NCBI RefSeq assembly: GCF_041296385.1
Contig: NC_091014.1
Span: 11,569,578 to 11,633,577 of the forward strand
DNA length: 64,000 nt
Direction: 5' to 3'
DNA from: Aphelocoma coerulescens
Lineage: Eukaryota; Chordata; Aves; Passeriformes; Corvidae
Shown here: piece by piece, positions 12,060 to 25,200 of the stretch
How positions within the stretch are numbered: position 1 is the first letter of the stretch
Layout: every line of letters begins with the position of its first letter
Translations under genes and position numbers: made by a program
Notes under the pieces: model-generated
The model's database searches: none
What the model was told of the DNA's origin: nothing
The model's input: the letters and a program-made list of their open reading frames with translations, nothing else

Positions 12060-15000
12060 TGTCTTTCAAGGAATATGTCTTGTTTCAAGCAATGCCTACT
12101 TTTATTAACTGGAAACACACTACAAAGTTAAAAGGATCCTGCAATAGGAGATTCGAAAAAAAAGATAACTAACTCAAAATGCTGAAAATGAAAACCAGAA
12201 GAAAGTTCAGTATTAAAACCTTTGTTGGCTTTAGCTGGACATGAAGTGATCTCTTACGTTTGTTCTTTCAGCTAATCCTGACTCCCCAAAGATTCAGGAG
12301 GCTTTGCTGGATAGAGGTTCAGCCACTCAGTGACTTAATGCTGAATCCTGCAGTATGGAGTCATGGTTAGAAAATCTCCACTGGTGGAAATTGATTCTAA
12401 ACAAGGGCAGCTCCTTTTTTATTTATTGTTTGAATCTAATCATATGGTTTCCTGCCTTGCACATCTGGTCTTAGATAGATCTGGAAATGTTAGCTTTTTA
12501 CATTGTTAACCCCACCCTGTAGTGTTGTAAGGACTTGATCCAAATCCCAGTCAGCGTCTTTTCTACTGACTAAAGTGGAACTGGATCAGTCCCCCACTGA
12601 CTTGCTGCCTCCAGTGAATTGGAGGTTAAGAAGAAAAGATCTGAGGAAAAAATCTGTGCTTTCTTGTGCTGGTTAGAAACCAGGCATTCTTAATTGAAGA
12701 ACTAGCATTATTTTTGTGTCACAGAAATCTTCATTTGTCCCTTGGTGTTTGTTAACTTATCTCTGTCTACTGAGGCTCTCAGTTTCTGCTAAAATATGAT
12801 TAACCCAGGATATAAACAACAGACTTGGTGCTTTTATTATATGTCATTCTACATTTGACTTGTTTGTCTCATACACAGATTTATCTTATCAATGTATTCC
12901 CCTTTAAAAGACTCCCAAACTCCATCATAGTTAAGTAAAAAAAGTAAAGTCAATTTAGGGAAGGCAAAAAAAATAAGAATCATGTTTCCTGATGTTCCCA
13001 GTTGTATCACATGACCATAAAAATGCACTATTAATTCAGGGTGCATTTAGATGGAAAACCTAAGTCAGTTATGTTGACTCAGAAGAAGAGTGAGAATTGG
13101 TGGGAGTGCCACATTTTCTGTATGTGCCCCTATCATGACATCACTTTTTACAAGTGAGGAGTAGTCTGCTTTTAGCAGATCAGTATGAGCAGCATCCCAC
13201 TGGATAAGGACTCAGGTTTGGTTGGTTTCTGGGTAGTTTCTGTTCCTAGAGCAAGTATTCAAGGTTGAGGAAATGAATGGGGAGAGAAAGCGCTACCTCA
13301 CTCTGGATTTTTTTGCATGAAAGAATAGATACATGCAATGTGCCTAAATGAATGAATATCAGCATACAGTTAAAGCCAACAAGCATGAGGTTAACACTGT
13401 TCCCAAGTCACCTGAATGGAAAGAAAAAAAAAGAAAAAAGAAAAGAAAGAAACAAAGTCTAATTTTGTTGTGCAATAATTTGATGCTGTTTTGAAGTAAA
13501 ATTCTATGTTTATATTACAGAGCCGGCACAGGTCCCATTTGTAAACCATTCAGCATGGTAGTATCTGGTACTGTGGAACAAAAATTATTTTCATGTTTAC
13601 CTGGGCTGGGGTTCAAAAAGACACAAACTTTGGCTTTGTGGCTCTTTCTATCAGATCCAAAACTCTGTGACCACATGCCACAAAGAACTGATCCAGTATA
13701 AACCCATTCTGCTGGTTCAGATTTGTTCAAAACATTTTGAAGGATTAACCAGGGAGCTGTGTGCTGGACCAGAGAGCATCTGTTCTTGTACAGCCAGCAA
13801 AAATCTACCATAAAAGTACAAAATGCCACTTAATGCAGTTCTAGCTGGTTTGGTTTGCACATGTTCTGAGTTACATTTGTGTGTGGAGTGCACTGGAATT
13901 GTCCCACAGTGCAACCAGGGACTGTGGGACTGCAATAGTGAACAGGCTGTTCACTGTCATGGCACAGCTATCTTTGAATAGTTTTGCTTCCCCACCACCA
14001 CCAAGAAGTATTTCCTTTTTTCGCTTGCCCAGTAAACATTCCATGCTGACAAAGTGTATCAGAAGTGGGACAGTCTGTTCACAAAGGCCTTTGACCAAAG
14101 AGATACAGTGAGGCAAGTAACAGTGGCTTCTGAGATATGTGACTTTATAAATCTGCTTATTTTCAGCTTTAAGTCTGTCTATGACCTGACCTTGATAACT
14201 GAACTATATGTATTTTGAATAGTTAATATACTTTTTTATCCCTGTCCATATTATAAAAAAAATTTAGTTCACATCATTTGCCACATATTCATTCACCCTC
14301 CTGTTATCTCTGGCTGGAACTAAGGGTTACGAATTTCTTCTACATAAAGAAGATCAGAAATATGGGATATTTTCCAAAACTCACTTAAATCATTGAACAT
14401 CTTCCTACTGACGTCAGTGAGCCTATAGACTTTGGCAACTACTGAACAGAGCAGTGGACCCAACACTTTCCACACACAGACCTCAAATAGAAGGACTGTG
14501 AGCAAGTGCAAGCTCAACGAGCTGTGTCTGTGAGGGTGAAATTAGTTTAGTTGCATGACATTTGTTTGCTTGTTTTCCTGATTTTTTTCTTTTTTTTCTA
14601 ACAAAAAAAATCCGCTTTAATCTCCCTCTTGGGTGCCAAGAAAGAACACTCAGCTGTTTTTATAACAGCACTCAAGACTTCACAGAAACTACTGACTCAC
14701 TTTCATACCAGTAAAATGTTTTTAAATATTGCACCAGGGGCTAAGCAGGAAAAATGTGTTGTAGTTCTGGTGATTCAACCAAGGATTTCATAGCTACACA
14801 TCATTAACACTATAAAATGATCTGTTTCATTTAGTTTTTCATTTCTATTTCTCTCATATCTCCTGTGTCAGATCTCCAGAGAATTTTCTTTCTATTCCCT
14901 GTACTATTAAAGCTGGAAAAGAATAATTTTACAATCATTATTTATTCACCTGAATGCAAGTTTTAGCTCTTAGAAAAGGGAAAAAGTGAGGTTTTTTTTT

Positions 15001-16498
15001 TTTTGCTCATGCTTATCTCCATCTATTCTATGGCAAATTTTTCACAGGTATTTCAAAAGCAAAGAATAAAAATTCCTGTGTTAAAAAGATGACTGCTATG
15101 AAGGAAAACTAAGAAATTTTGAAAGAACACAGTAACATTTTAAGAAATGTATAAAATACGTTGAAAATTACATGGTTTTTTTAGGATGCCAACATTTTAT
15201 TTCTGCTCTCAGGTCTTGATATCTTACTGGATTTATTTTTTTTTTTACTATTCTTACATATATTTATAAAATGAAATATTCTTGTGTTACAGGGAAAGCA
15301 ACCCAGAAATTATTATGGCAGATCTTAAACAAGGAGTGATATACACAAGACACTGTTCCTAAAAAACAAGAGCTGTCATTTATACCTCAGGAAGACCTTT
15401 GCTCTCATATGATGCTACTACTTTGGGACAAGCTGAGACTGTTCTGGGATGCACAGCGTGGTGTTCTGAGCCTTCTGCCCTAGGGATTCAATTTTCTTGG
15501 GTGCCCATGGAACACACTACATGTGCACACAGCAGAACTTACAAGTTATATTTGCAGGCAAACTGAGGTTCTTCAATAGGTTTTATTTAGGAAAAAAAAC
15601 CAAAAAAACCACTTGTGATGCACAGAGCCCTCGTGTAAACAATTGCCCTTATTCTCGATCAAGATAATTAGTTTTCCATGTTATTTTTCATGTTTAGGTC
15701 ACACAGATTCCTATTTCCTTTACTGTTTTCATATTCTGTTATAGTTTTCCCTCCACCATTTCAGCTGTGTTATTCTGCAAGGAAATTCATGCAAACTGAA
15801 TGATTCCAAGTGATTCCTGTAGGTTCACAGCTCTACTGGTGACTTCAAAGCCTGTACTCTGTTGAATGTCTAAGACAATTTGTATAACACCACTGCCTTT
15901 GCAAAGCAAATGGTTTTACTATTGTAATGTTAACTACTATTGTCTCCTCTCTGAATATTTGTCCAGTTAAGCAATGATCTTAAGGCAACAATCCCCTCTA
16001 TGTGTGGAAGGTGCACTAAAAAGGCGTTACAGGACAGTCCTGTAACAAATTCATCCAGTATGGACAAATCTCATCAAGAGCAGTTTCCAAAAGCCTGACA
16101 CATAACCAGTTTTACAGTTTGGGAACTGAGACCTTTCTTCTAAGAGACTGTTGGAGATCTTACCTAGGTGGAATTTGCCTGTGCCTCTTGCTCATTTTAG
16201 GTAAATAGTAACCCACTTAATAATCTTTGTTTATTGTTTCATGTTGGCTTTGAAGGCTGAATCAATGCAAGCCCCTTTCTTTCCCACCTCAAGATGCTTT
16301 TTCCAATTTTCATATCACACCTTTCCAGTTGATCCAACCAATGCCACTGTTTGCATGGCTGTGCTGCAAATTGGATTAGTTGAATTATGTAGGTTAAAAA
16401 TAACATCAGACTGAATTGTATTAAACTTTTTTTGCTGCTGAAGCCAGACTATTTTGAATATAGGTCTTTTGTGAGCAGTGGCTTGACCTTTGTGCATT
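12060..16498. other. Unique AT-rich sequence with a short purine tract
   Basis: No gene or interspersed repeat is recognised. A short A/G-rich tract lies at 13,418-13,457. Frames at 13,515-13,829 minus and 13,871-14,116 minus lack recognisable domains. T runs at 14,992-15,004 and 15,236-15,246 are ordinary homopolymers. It looks like intron or intergenic DNA. Confidence 0.55.
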
Positions 16499-16740
16499 TC
16501 ACGTGAAGTCTAGCATGTGTCTGAAGGATTTTTTCAGACATTCTGAAAATGTCTGAAGGACATTTTCAATACTCCGGACTTTAATTTCCTCAGATTGATG
16601 GGAAGAAAAACAAAAACGTTGTGGAAGAATAATTTGGTTCACATTGCTCTCAAAGACGACATCAGAGTCAGAAGAATCATGATAAATAAACATCTGTCCA
16701 TGGCCCTTCTTGAAAGGGTTGTTCATTGTCTGCAAGCCCT
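16499..16740 (-). other. Exon-like open segment (minus), unidentified
   Basis: On the minus strand a pyrimidine-rich stretch ending in GATTATGATTTACAG stands just before 16,740. It is followed by an open frame of about 80 codons that ends with a stop at 16,499. The reading begins around LQTMNNPFKKG and contains an acidic YHDSSDSD stretch. I cannot assign it to any family. A 10-bp inverted repeat lies inside it at 16,533-16,557. It could be a decayed terminal exon, an lncRNA exon or, most simply, a chance frame behind a decoy splice site. Confidence 0.15.
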
Positions 16741-18577
16741 CTGTAAATCATAATCAGAAAAAGGCCCATTAGTGAGTAGATTGCAAACCAAAGATGCAGG
16801 GTAGGATGTGTTTCAACAGATGCCAGAGTGAACATGCCCTTTAGGGGACAAATAGTGCTGAAGCTTCAATCACAGCACGTGGTACCCTGGGGCTGGTAAC
16901 CAGCATGGCTGAGACTGCACAGGCCAAGAAGGGAGACCACAAGCCTGCTCCCAGCACCTAGGACATCAGAAGCATCATAATCACAGAGATGGTATGCTGT
17001 TGAATAATGATTAAAGCTGAAAACTCAGTGCTAGAATTCTTTATGCCCTTCTACACTGGCTGACAAATGGAGAGCAACGGGTCCTGATCATTGTGTTCCT
17101 CGAGTCTGCAATCTGCTGCCTGGATTCTGCCATATGACTGATTTTGTGCATGTTGCATGCAGCACCTGCTGCTCTGTGCAGTACTTTGGGGAAAGCCAGG
17201 AAAACGGAATACACATTTTTTCCTCATGACTTCATATTAACTAAAAGCCTGTGACATACAAAACTTGATGTTGTTACAAGCTCTGCTTCTGAGTAATAAC
17301 CTCTCCCTCTCTCAAGGGGGGAAAAAAGTTTGAGCTTGAAACCAGGGCTCCAACTACCTCCTAATCTGATATTTTATCACTGACCCATGCAAAAAATGAT
17401 ACTTGTTTGCAATATAACAGAATTGTCACATTAATGCATGGGGTTTTTTTTCATAACAGCAATTCGAAATTGCTCAACAATTAGGTTAGGATCTAGAAAT
17501 AGTGCCTGGAAATAATCCTTGTAAGAGCAAACATTTTGACAGTCCCTAAGTGTCTTGCAGATAATAATTATGTTAAATTTTTATTTTGTTTATACTGACA
17601 AAAATTGATAGTAACAGGAAATGGATAATGTAATAAACCATGCCTTTGTTATATAGACAATAAAGAATATTATAGTTTTATTATCTGGCCTTTCAAAAAC
17701 AAGACTAGTACTGTTTGCAATCAGAAATGTGTCTCATCAGCATTTTTGCAGTCAGATTAGAAAAGCTGTGATGCCCAAGTTGTAAGACCACAAATCAGCA
17801 TGGATAAGCATTCTAGTGCTAAAAACCAGCTACAGTAGTAAAGTTTTTTTCCTAAAGGATAAAACACACTCTTGGATTCACAAAGCTTGTGTCGACTTTT
17901 ATTTTTCTTCCTTTTCCTTATATGTACAGAAAAACAAGTATTCAGTAACAGTGGTTAAACCAACAATCAACAACCCTAAGCTGCTAAGATCTCCTGGAAA
18001 AAGAGACAAAAAATTTCATTCCACTTCTGTCCCTTGCTGGCCCAAGAGTAGGGCTGACCCTGCTGATCTCTGCAGCTCTGTACACAGTTTTATATACATG
18101 CTCCCAAATCTTGGAGTTATGGAGTTACAAATTAGTGTTATGAGTATGATGGGGGAGAAAGGCAGATTTAACCATCAAGGCTCTACAAGTTCAGTGTGAG
18201 AACTGGATATTAGATCACACCATAAATCCACTAAGCTGGGAACTAGAAAAAAATGGATTTGCCTTTTTGACAAAGATGAAGAGTGACTAATTTATAGCTA
18301 TGAGAAATGATGAAAGCCCTGTTGTCTCTAAACAAAACTCAACATAGTAAACAACCTTCTGAAACAAATTCTTAATACCAAGAAGGCAGGTTGGATAATC
18401 CATTGTGTTTTTCTATAAACTTGTATGACTGTGGAAGAGCCATTGCATAATAAGGGGCCAAAGGTTCATGCAGTGTACAGTGGATGCTTACAAAGATATA
18501 AGAAGAGCATTCAGGTAACATTGCTCCATTGCATTGCCATAGACTGTACCTTCATGTTTTCTTAAAAACAATACCAA
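16741..18577. other. Unique AT-rich sequence, no gene recognised
   Basis: Apart from a 127-codon plus-strand frame at 17,816-18,199 with no known motif, nothing coding-like is visible. There are no repeats of note. It looks like intron or intergenic DNA. Confidence 0.6.
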
Positions 18578-18805
18578 AGAATCACAGAATAAGCTGTTTT
18601 GGAAGGGACCCACAAGATCATCAAGCCTGACTTCAAGCCCTGCACAGCACCATCCCCAAGAATCCCACCCTGTGCCTGAGAGCATTGTCCAAATGCATCT
18701 GGAATTTTGTCAGGCTGGTGCTGTGACCACTTCCCCAGGGAGACTGTTCCAGAGTTGTCTGGGTGAAGAGCCTTTTTCTAATATTCAACCTATACCTTGC
18801 CTGCT
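18578..18805 (-). mobile_element. CR1 LINE, 5'-truncated copy (minus)
   Basis: This is about 230 bp of CR1 3' region in minus orientation. On the plus strand it begins with the reversed tail AGAATCACAGAATAAGC, then TTTTGGAAGGGACCCACAAG and ATCATCAAGCC. It continues with CTGTGCCTGAGAGCATTGTC and GCTGTGACCACTTCCCCAGG, and ends near CTAATATTCAACCTATACC. The 'GAGCATTGTCCAAA' block places it in a different subfamily from the other copies here. It is diverged and non-coding. Confidence 0.93.
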
Positions 18806-18996
18806 AACATTTAATTATTGAATAAATAGAAATGTAGCTCTTATGGATTGTACCTCCATTAGCTTTCATAAATTAAGCCACTGACCCAGCTATGGGTTGA
18901 GTCCATCTATTCCATGAGATGTTTTGCTGTCAGGGAGGCCAGAGCACAGCTGGATCAGGGCATGATGTCTAGATAACAGGAGCAGCCCATACTCAC
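18806..18996. other. Unique spacer
   Basis: Short non-repetitive stretch between the CR1 copy and the exon-like segment. It contains no recognisable feature except the splice-donor-like GTGAGT (minus strand, 18,991-18,996). Confidence 0.5.
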
Positions 18997-19259
18997 CCCT
19001 CCTTTGGGGCCAGGAGCTGGAGGTCTTCCACTGCCAGAGTCTCCGTGAAGCTGTTTCTACGGGGTATTTGCAGGTAGGCCACTTCTGCTGCAGCAGGTAA
19101 CCTGCACTCAGCATCATCAAAATGAGCCTGTACCCCTTCGATCTGCCCTGGTAACACAATCTCCTCTTGCAGCAGAAAGAGTAACAAGTCTTGATTTGGA
19201 ATTAACAGCATGGTCCACAACATAAATTGCAATACTTGACACCAAGAGATTACAACCAT
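18997..19259 (-). other. Exon-like open segment with two splice sites (minus)
   Basis: On the minus strand, a strong acceptor (a pyrimidine-rich run then TTTTTTTATGCAG) ends at 19,260 and a good donor (GGAGGG then GTGAGT) begins at 18,996, framing 263 bp. One frame is open across the whole segment (about 87 codons) and includes HFDDAECRLPAAAEVAYLQI. A second frame stays open for about 45 codons over the 5' part, which would fit a decayed exon with a frameshift. The segment carries several CpGs (19,044, 19,060, 19,139) in otherwise CpG-poor DNA. I recognise no domain. It may be a chance combination. Confidence 0.25.
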
Positions 19260-22200
19260 CTGCATAAAAAAATGCAAGAAAGGGCACAACAAATGTTTAG
19301 GCATCACTGTGTAGGTCCTCAGGATAACAAATTCGGTGACCTGAATATCCTGCCTATCAGCTTCTCCCTCTCCTTCAATTCTGCTCAGCATTTCTAACTG
19401 TGCTCCACTATGTCTCTGTGTGCACCACAATCATCATTAAAAAGTCAGCATTTCTCAGCAATGCCACCCAAGAGTATCTGATACATCATCTTCCTGTCTC
19501 TTATAATTGCTGAATCACTGCACTAAAGTTTTTTTATGGCAGCTACTATAATTTCAGCTCTACCCTTGATGTGTTTTAAAAGGCCTAGCAAAGACAGATA
19601 TTTTATGTGTTTAGCCTATTTCTAATTTACCAAGTGAATATTAAATTTAATTTATATAAGAGATAAATGAATTATTGCATCCAAGAGGCTAATAAAATCT
19701 CCTCATTTGTTTTCTAAATTACGGCATTTGCTCCAAAATAAGTTTTAATGGAAACAGATGACACTAGATAAAAACGTGTTTCTGTTCATGCAGATATCTA
19801 GCACCTTCCTTTGGAGTGCTGCTCCTCACTGAACTGGCCATGATGCAGGTTCTATGTGCCTTCCACAAAAATTCTTGTCTCCTACAGGATTCAGCGTGCA
19901 GTTTCATGCTCAGGCAGTTTCACGTTTGAAAAGAGAGTTCTTCTAACACAAGGTTAATGATTTGGAGTGAATTATCACACCCAAAACTACATTCAAAGAT
20001 GATGTCTACTGAAAGATACTGTCATCTCTTTCCATTAAAACTTATTTGGAGCAAATGCTGGTAAGGAATTAAAGTACAAGCACAGTTTTCAAAAAAAATC
20101 TGTATTTTAGTGATAAATTTGGACTTCAAAATACTTAGGGAAACAAAGTCTGATTAGAAAACTTTTTTCTCTCTAGACCCTCCTGTCCTCATCTGGTTAT
20201 ATAGTTCACAGAATCAATAAACAACCTTTTTTCAAAAAGTTTTTAATACATAGGCTGTGGGTTTGGTTTGTAAGAATCAGTTACTTTAAAAAAACAGAAT
20301 CTGAAATCTGCAAGACATTCTTTGTCCACCTCTGTGTAAGAAGAAAGACTTAGCCCTTAATGTGGCATAAACACCAGGAGAAGAAAAAAACCCCATGAAA
20401 GTTCTATGAAATCTACATAGAAAGCCCTACACGTGCATGAAAAGGCCTCACAAATTGATGCAGATGCCTCAGGACTGAATGATTAACTGCAGAATCACAT
20501 TCAAAAATAAATTACAGGCCACAGATACAGGCTCAAAAAGGCCTGCTCCACAGGGAAATAATTTTCTCTGTTCGTTGTCCCTTTATATTACCCATCCATC
20601 ATTTGGTCACCAGTTTCAGCTATTCACTTGTTGCCAAGTCTATTTTCAAGTTTCCACATTCCTTCTGTGTCATTGCATCTTCCCTTTCTCCTGGAACCCT
20701 CTGGCGCTGCGTCTGCTGACTCTCCAGCCCCAGGGTCAGATGTAAAGTGTGTTTGGGGTCTTGAGGGAGTGTGTTGGCTTCTTGGGGCTTTTTCAAGCCA
20801 TATATTTTGTCGTTTGTGCTTGCACAGCTGCTCCATTACTTCACCCAAGAAAAGCTGGTGTATCAAACAAGAGTCTGAAGTATATGTGCATCCCCTATGG
20901 CCTTTGGGTGGGATGACACTAACTATTGTCACCTTCTTAGGGTGCTAATTAATCTCTGTATATTGGCTTATAGTGGGATACAAGTGTTGATTCTCTCTCT
21001 CTTTTTTTTTTTTCCTATGAAAAGGGAATATTTTCTGTCTTACAGTTTCTGAGAATTTCTGGCCAAAATCCTGTTCCAGCTTACTGTCATGTATCTGGAA
21101 TTTTCTCTACCATGTTGAAACAAAATGTAACTTTCTGCTCTGTTCTCTTCAGGAAGCTCTTTTGAAAACCCTGTGCAATACTATTGTATTTGTTGGGGCA
21201 GCATTAAATGGTTGGGACAGTATTTTCTAGGAGACTAATTTCTGTTGTGTTACCTGCAGTTGAAGCACAATGTAAAGTTACTTTTTAAAGGAAACATCAA
21301 GAACTGCACTTACATCTATGACCTGACCATACTCATTTTACAGAGTTTTTCAAGGTATTTTTTCTTGTGAAACTGGAGAATAAACAGCACCCTTTCTTTT
21401 CACTGAGTGCTTCCTTGACTGTTTCTGTGTTCTTCATTCTGCTTTCTCACAGTTTGGTATTCTAAGAAAACAGGTGTAGCCCTGTTCAAAAATGCTCCTT
21501 CTTTTTCCATTCAGGGAAGAAATGAATCCCAAACTTTTTCTTGTTTGCCAAGATATTCTTACACAAGTCTTGCAACACATTTTTTCCTCTCTTCTGCAGC
21601 AGTTGGGTGGAGAAGTTTTTCTAATTTGTTTTTTAATCACATTGCAATTTATTTCTGAGCCCACTTCCTGCTGCCTTTTTAAAAGATATGCATTTTACAA
21701 TTGTGTTGTGACATTTTGTTATTATTAGCATTTGAAGGAAAAGAAACAAGATTCAAGTACATCCCTCAATGAAACTTCAGCAATGATGATGTTCTCATTA
21801 GTGTTTTCACTGACAGCAGTCACATAAATTTTAACTGTAAGATACAGTCCTGGCTCAGTGTTTCTCAGCAGCACTGGCAAAAATGTACAACTGTCCCACA
21901 GGATTTTATTTTAACCCCTTTGATATTACCATCAATATTGCAGCTTGATGAAATGACCAAGAGAAGGTGTTGGCTGCAGCAAGAAACTGCTGAGATGGTG
22001 CTGTCTGTGTGCCTGGCCAAGCTCAGTGCTTGCCTTTGCCTCTTCCCTTCTTGCCAGATCTGAAGGGCCACAACCAAACCTCCTGTGATCACATAGCCAT
22101 GGACACCATCCCAGCTCAGCTGCAGTGCTCAGGAGAAAGGTGCTGAAAGTAAAACAGCCTGCTTGACTTGACCCACAACTTTTCCTTATAACTGGAATAT

Positions 22201-25200
22201 TCCCAGACCGCCTCTTCTCCCAGAAACCAGGGAAGCATAAACCCTTGCTTTTCCCACCTCTACTTGTCTAAGGAACTGACTGCTTTCTGCCTGCCTGAAG
22301 GCTGCCCAAGAAATACATAACTATTAGAATATGGATCCATAAAAACCAGCAAACCTAGCTGGATCTGATCTTGTGGGTTTTTTTTTATTTTTTAAATTTC
22401 CTTAAAATAAAGAAAAGGGACATTACTTCCTGTTAATTGTGCTGTTGATTTTTTTCTCCTGTGCCTATAAACAAGTTGTCTTAATTCCCCTGTTACCAGC
22501 CCTCATACTTACCCTTTTGCTCTACAACTTGTCTCAATTTTCACCACATCTGTCTCTAGTCTCTGGGCTAAATACTAAACTAACTGATTTTAGTCAAATA
22601 ACTCACTCGTTTTCACAAGTAAATAACCCAAACCTACCAAACAAGAAATCCGATGGCTTGGGCTCATTCTGTCAGTTGTCCTTGCTATCATTGTCTGGTT
22701 CTTTACTTTTCTGTTTTGTTTGTCTTTCTTGATGGGCTATTGTTTCCAGACTTTATTTTTTTTTTTTTGTCTTCTTCACTCATCACTCTTTCCCCTCTAC
22801 CTGTTGCTACTTCTATGTTCAGACCATTGAAGACATTTATTTCAATTTCTAACCATAATAAAACCTGTCAATTCAAATCAATCAGGATGCTTTTAAACAA
22901 GTGCACCCAACAGTGACAGATAATATTAATTAAGTCATTAAGTGATGCTAGAAATACTATCCAAGGAAATTAAGCTGTTATGGCTTCTACCTCCCTAAAT
23001 ATCAAAGGTGCATTTCTATTTTTGTTTTGTTTATGGTTGTTTGTTGTTGGGTTTCTTTTTTTTAGGGAGAGGTTATTAAATATAAAATACTCATTTATTT
23101 GTCATGCTCTACTACTTGAGTCATTGTGCAAAGGCACTTCAGCTGTTTGATATCTTCCATCCATCATTTGGACAGTGAGAAATAACCCCTCAATCCCTAA
23201 AGTGGTTGCTCCACGCAACTGGAATTCACAATGCAGGGAATGTTCATTGTATCAACTGGCCCTGATCTGGTTTACAATATGTCAACACTTTCTGCTGTGT
23301 TTATCAAGTGCATGTCAGAAGCAATTGAAGTTCAACAAAAGGGAAGAGGAATATGCAAGTTTTTACAGCTGATTTATTAAATCATATGATCCAGGAAGAA
23401 GAAAAAAATAAAATAAAAATGTTTAAAATCAGTCCAAACAGCTGAGTTTTACTTGAGCTGACTTGACCCTAACTGACCTTAGAGGAGAGAATCTGTATCC
23501 CCTTCTCCCTAACTGTACTACATGCAACCACACTCCTCAACCACACTAATTGAGGTAAATGTGAGGTTTAAAGTAGAGCTTTAGTAATCTTCTGTAGCTT
23601 GAATAAAAGTAATTTTTGTTCTGACAGTCAAATTAAGAAAGTTCTGATTCAAGCAGTGAGTTCTCAAGGTCCATTCTTTCAAATGTGAAGAAACAGAAAT
23701 GTCAGGATAGGCTGAATTTGAAATTTGTGGCCTAAATAAATTCAGACCTGAGCTTACAGCACTTATTTTAATGCCCAAATATAAGGTCAGTCATAAGAGA
23801 AGACATGATGAGCATAAGCTTGAAAGGAACAGAGGAGTGATGCATAATTAATTTCAAAATTTACTTTCTGTCTTTCATTTTTGCCATGATTTTCTTTTTA
23901 AATTTCTTTGTGTGTATAACCTGAATGCCTCTATTGTCCTCTTGTGATCTCTATTTCTCTGTATAGATGAAGGAGCCACATAAAGTGATTTAAGTGTGTC
24001 CTTTTCTTTATTTTTGCCATGGTGGTCTGAATTTGGATTGACATTTCACCATCACTCTTTATTGTGTTTTTTTACAAACTGTGAAAACAATTTTTTCTCT
24101 GAATTTCTGGTATAAATCCTGGAAATTATATATGTAAACATGATTTTGCAAGACAATTTGATTATAAATGTTTTTGAGGCAACCTAGAAAAAAATAACAG
24201 AGCAGAAGAAAGTATATTTTTGAAACATGGAGCACTGAAACAACACAGAGAAGGAAGAGTGAGGCAGTGAAAGCAGGGTCAGTGAAAGCAGATAGCATGC
24301 AGTCTGCAGGCCAAAATCATGATTTGTTAACCTATAACTCAGAAGGAAGACAAAGAAAGGAACTATGGTTTATGACTAGCAGTCAAGAGGTAACTGACTA
24401 TGTGCTTATGCAATAAATTCTGTATTAATTCCCTGTAGGTAGAAGACTTTTTTATCCTTTATTTTCCCCTCCAGCAGGAAAATTGGATAAGCACAAGCAG
24501 ATCAATGCTGATGAGCCTATTACTTCTTCTGTATATACATAAAGCTGCTGTTCTGATCTTCACAGTTGTATTTATTGTTTAGTAGAACAGGATCCATATG
24601 CAGAGAAATAACACTTTCTCATATGTACATCACTGGCAAGCCCCAACCCCCTATAGCTGTTTCCAATGTAAATAAGTAAAATATTATATTAGAGATGCAT
24701 TTGGTTTTAGTTTCTTTAAAGAGCACCTGAAGATTAAACTTTAAATCATGTTGTTTGTTTTCTACGTGTTATTTTACTGCAAACAATATTTTCAAATACT
24801 TCTGCTGTGAAAAAACCACCCTGGAGATGAGAGGTCCTGTAGGACCTTCCACAGCAGAAAGCATGATGAAATTAATCTCACCTGCAGGCTAAGGAGGAGA
24901 AAGTTAAACCACAACATTTTTTGAAAGGTAGGTTAAGATATCAAAATTTGATTGTAAGAGTATACGAATGTATCATATGAATTAGTTCCACTACCTGGGA
25001 AAATGTCCAAAGGCTTCTTATCAGGAAAGCAAACACTTTCCTGCACCAACCCACACTTCAGGGAAAATGTTACTCAAATAGAGATTATCTGCCTAAACAC
25101 CATGCCTAGAGCTCTTTGAATCCTCTCTGTAAAAAGGTATTTTCCTGTGGCATTTATCCATCTCTGAAAAGTCAATATTGCAAACCAGATCATATACCTC

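Noticed and set aside
17816..18199. 127-codon plus-strand frame
   Set aside because: No domain, no splice support and no homologue I recognise.
24800..24859. microRNA precursor
   Set aside because: The arms are too short and the 22-nt versus 2-nt bulge is incompatible with a typical pre-miRNA.
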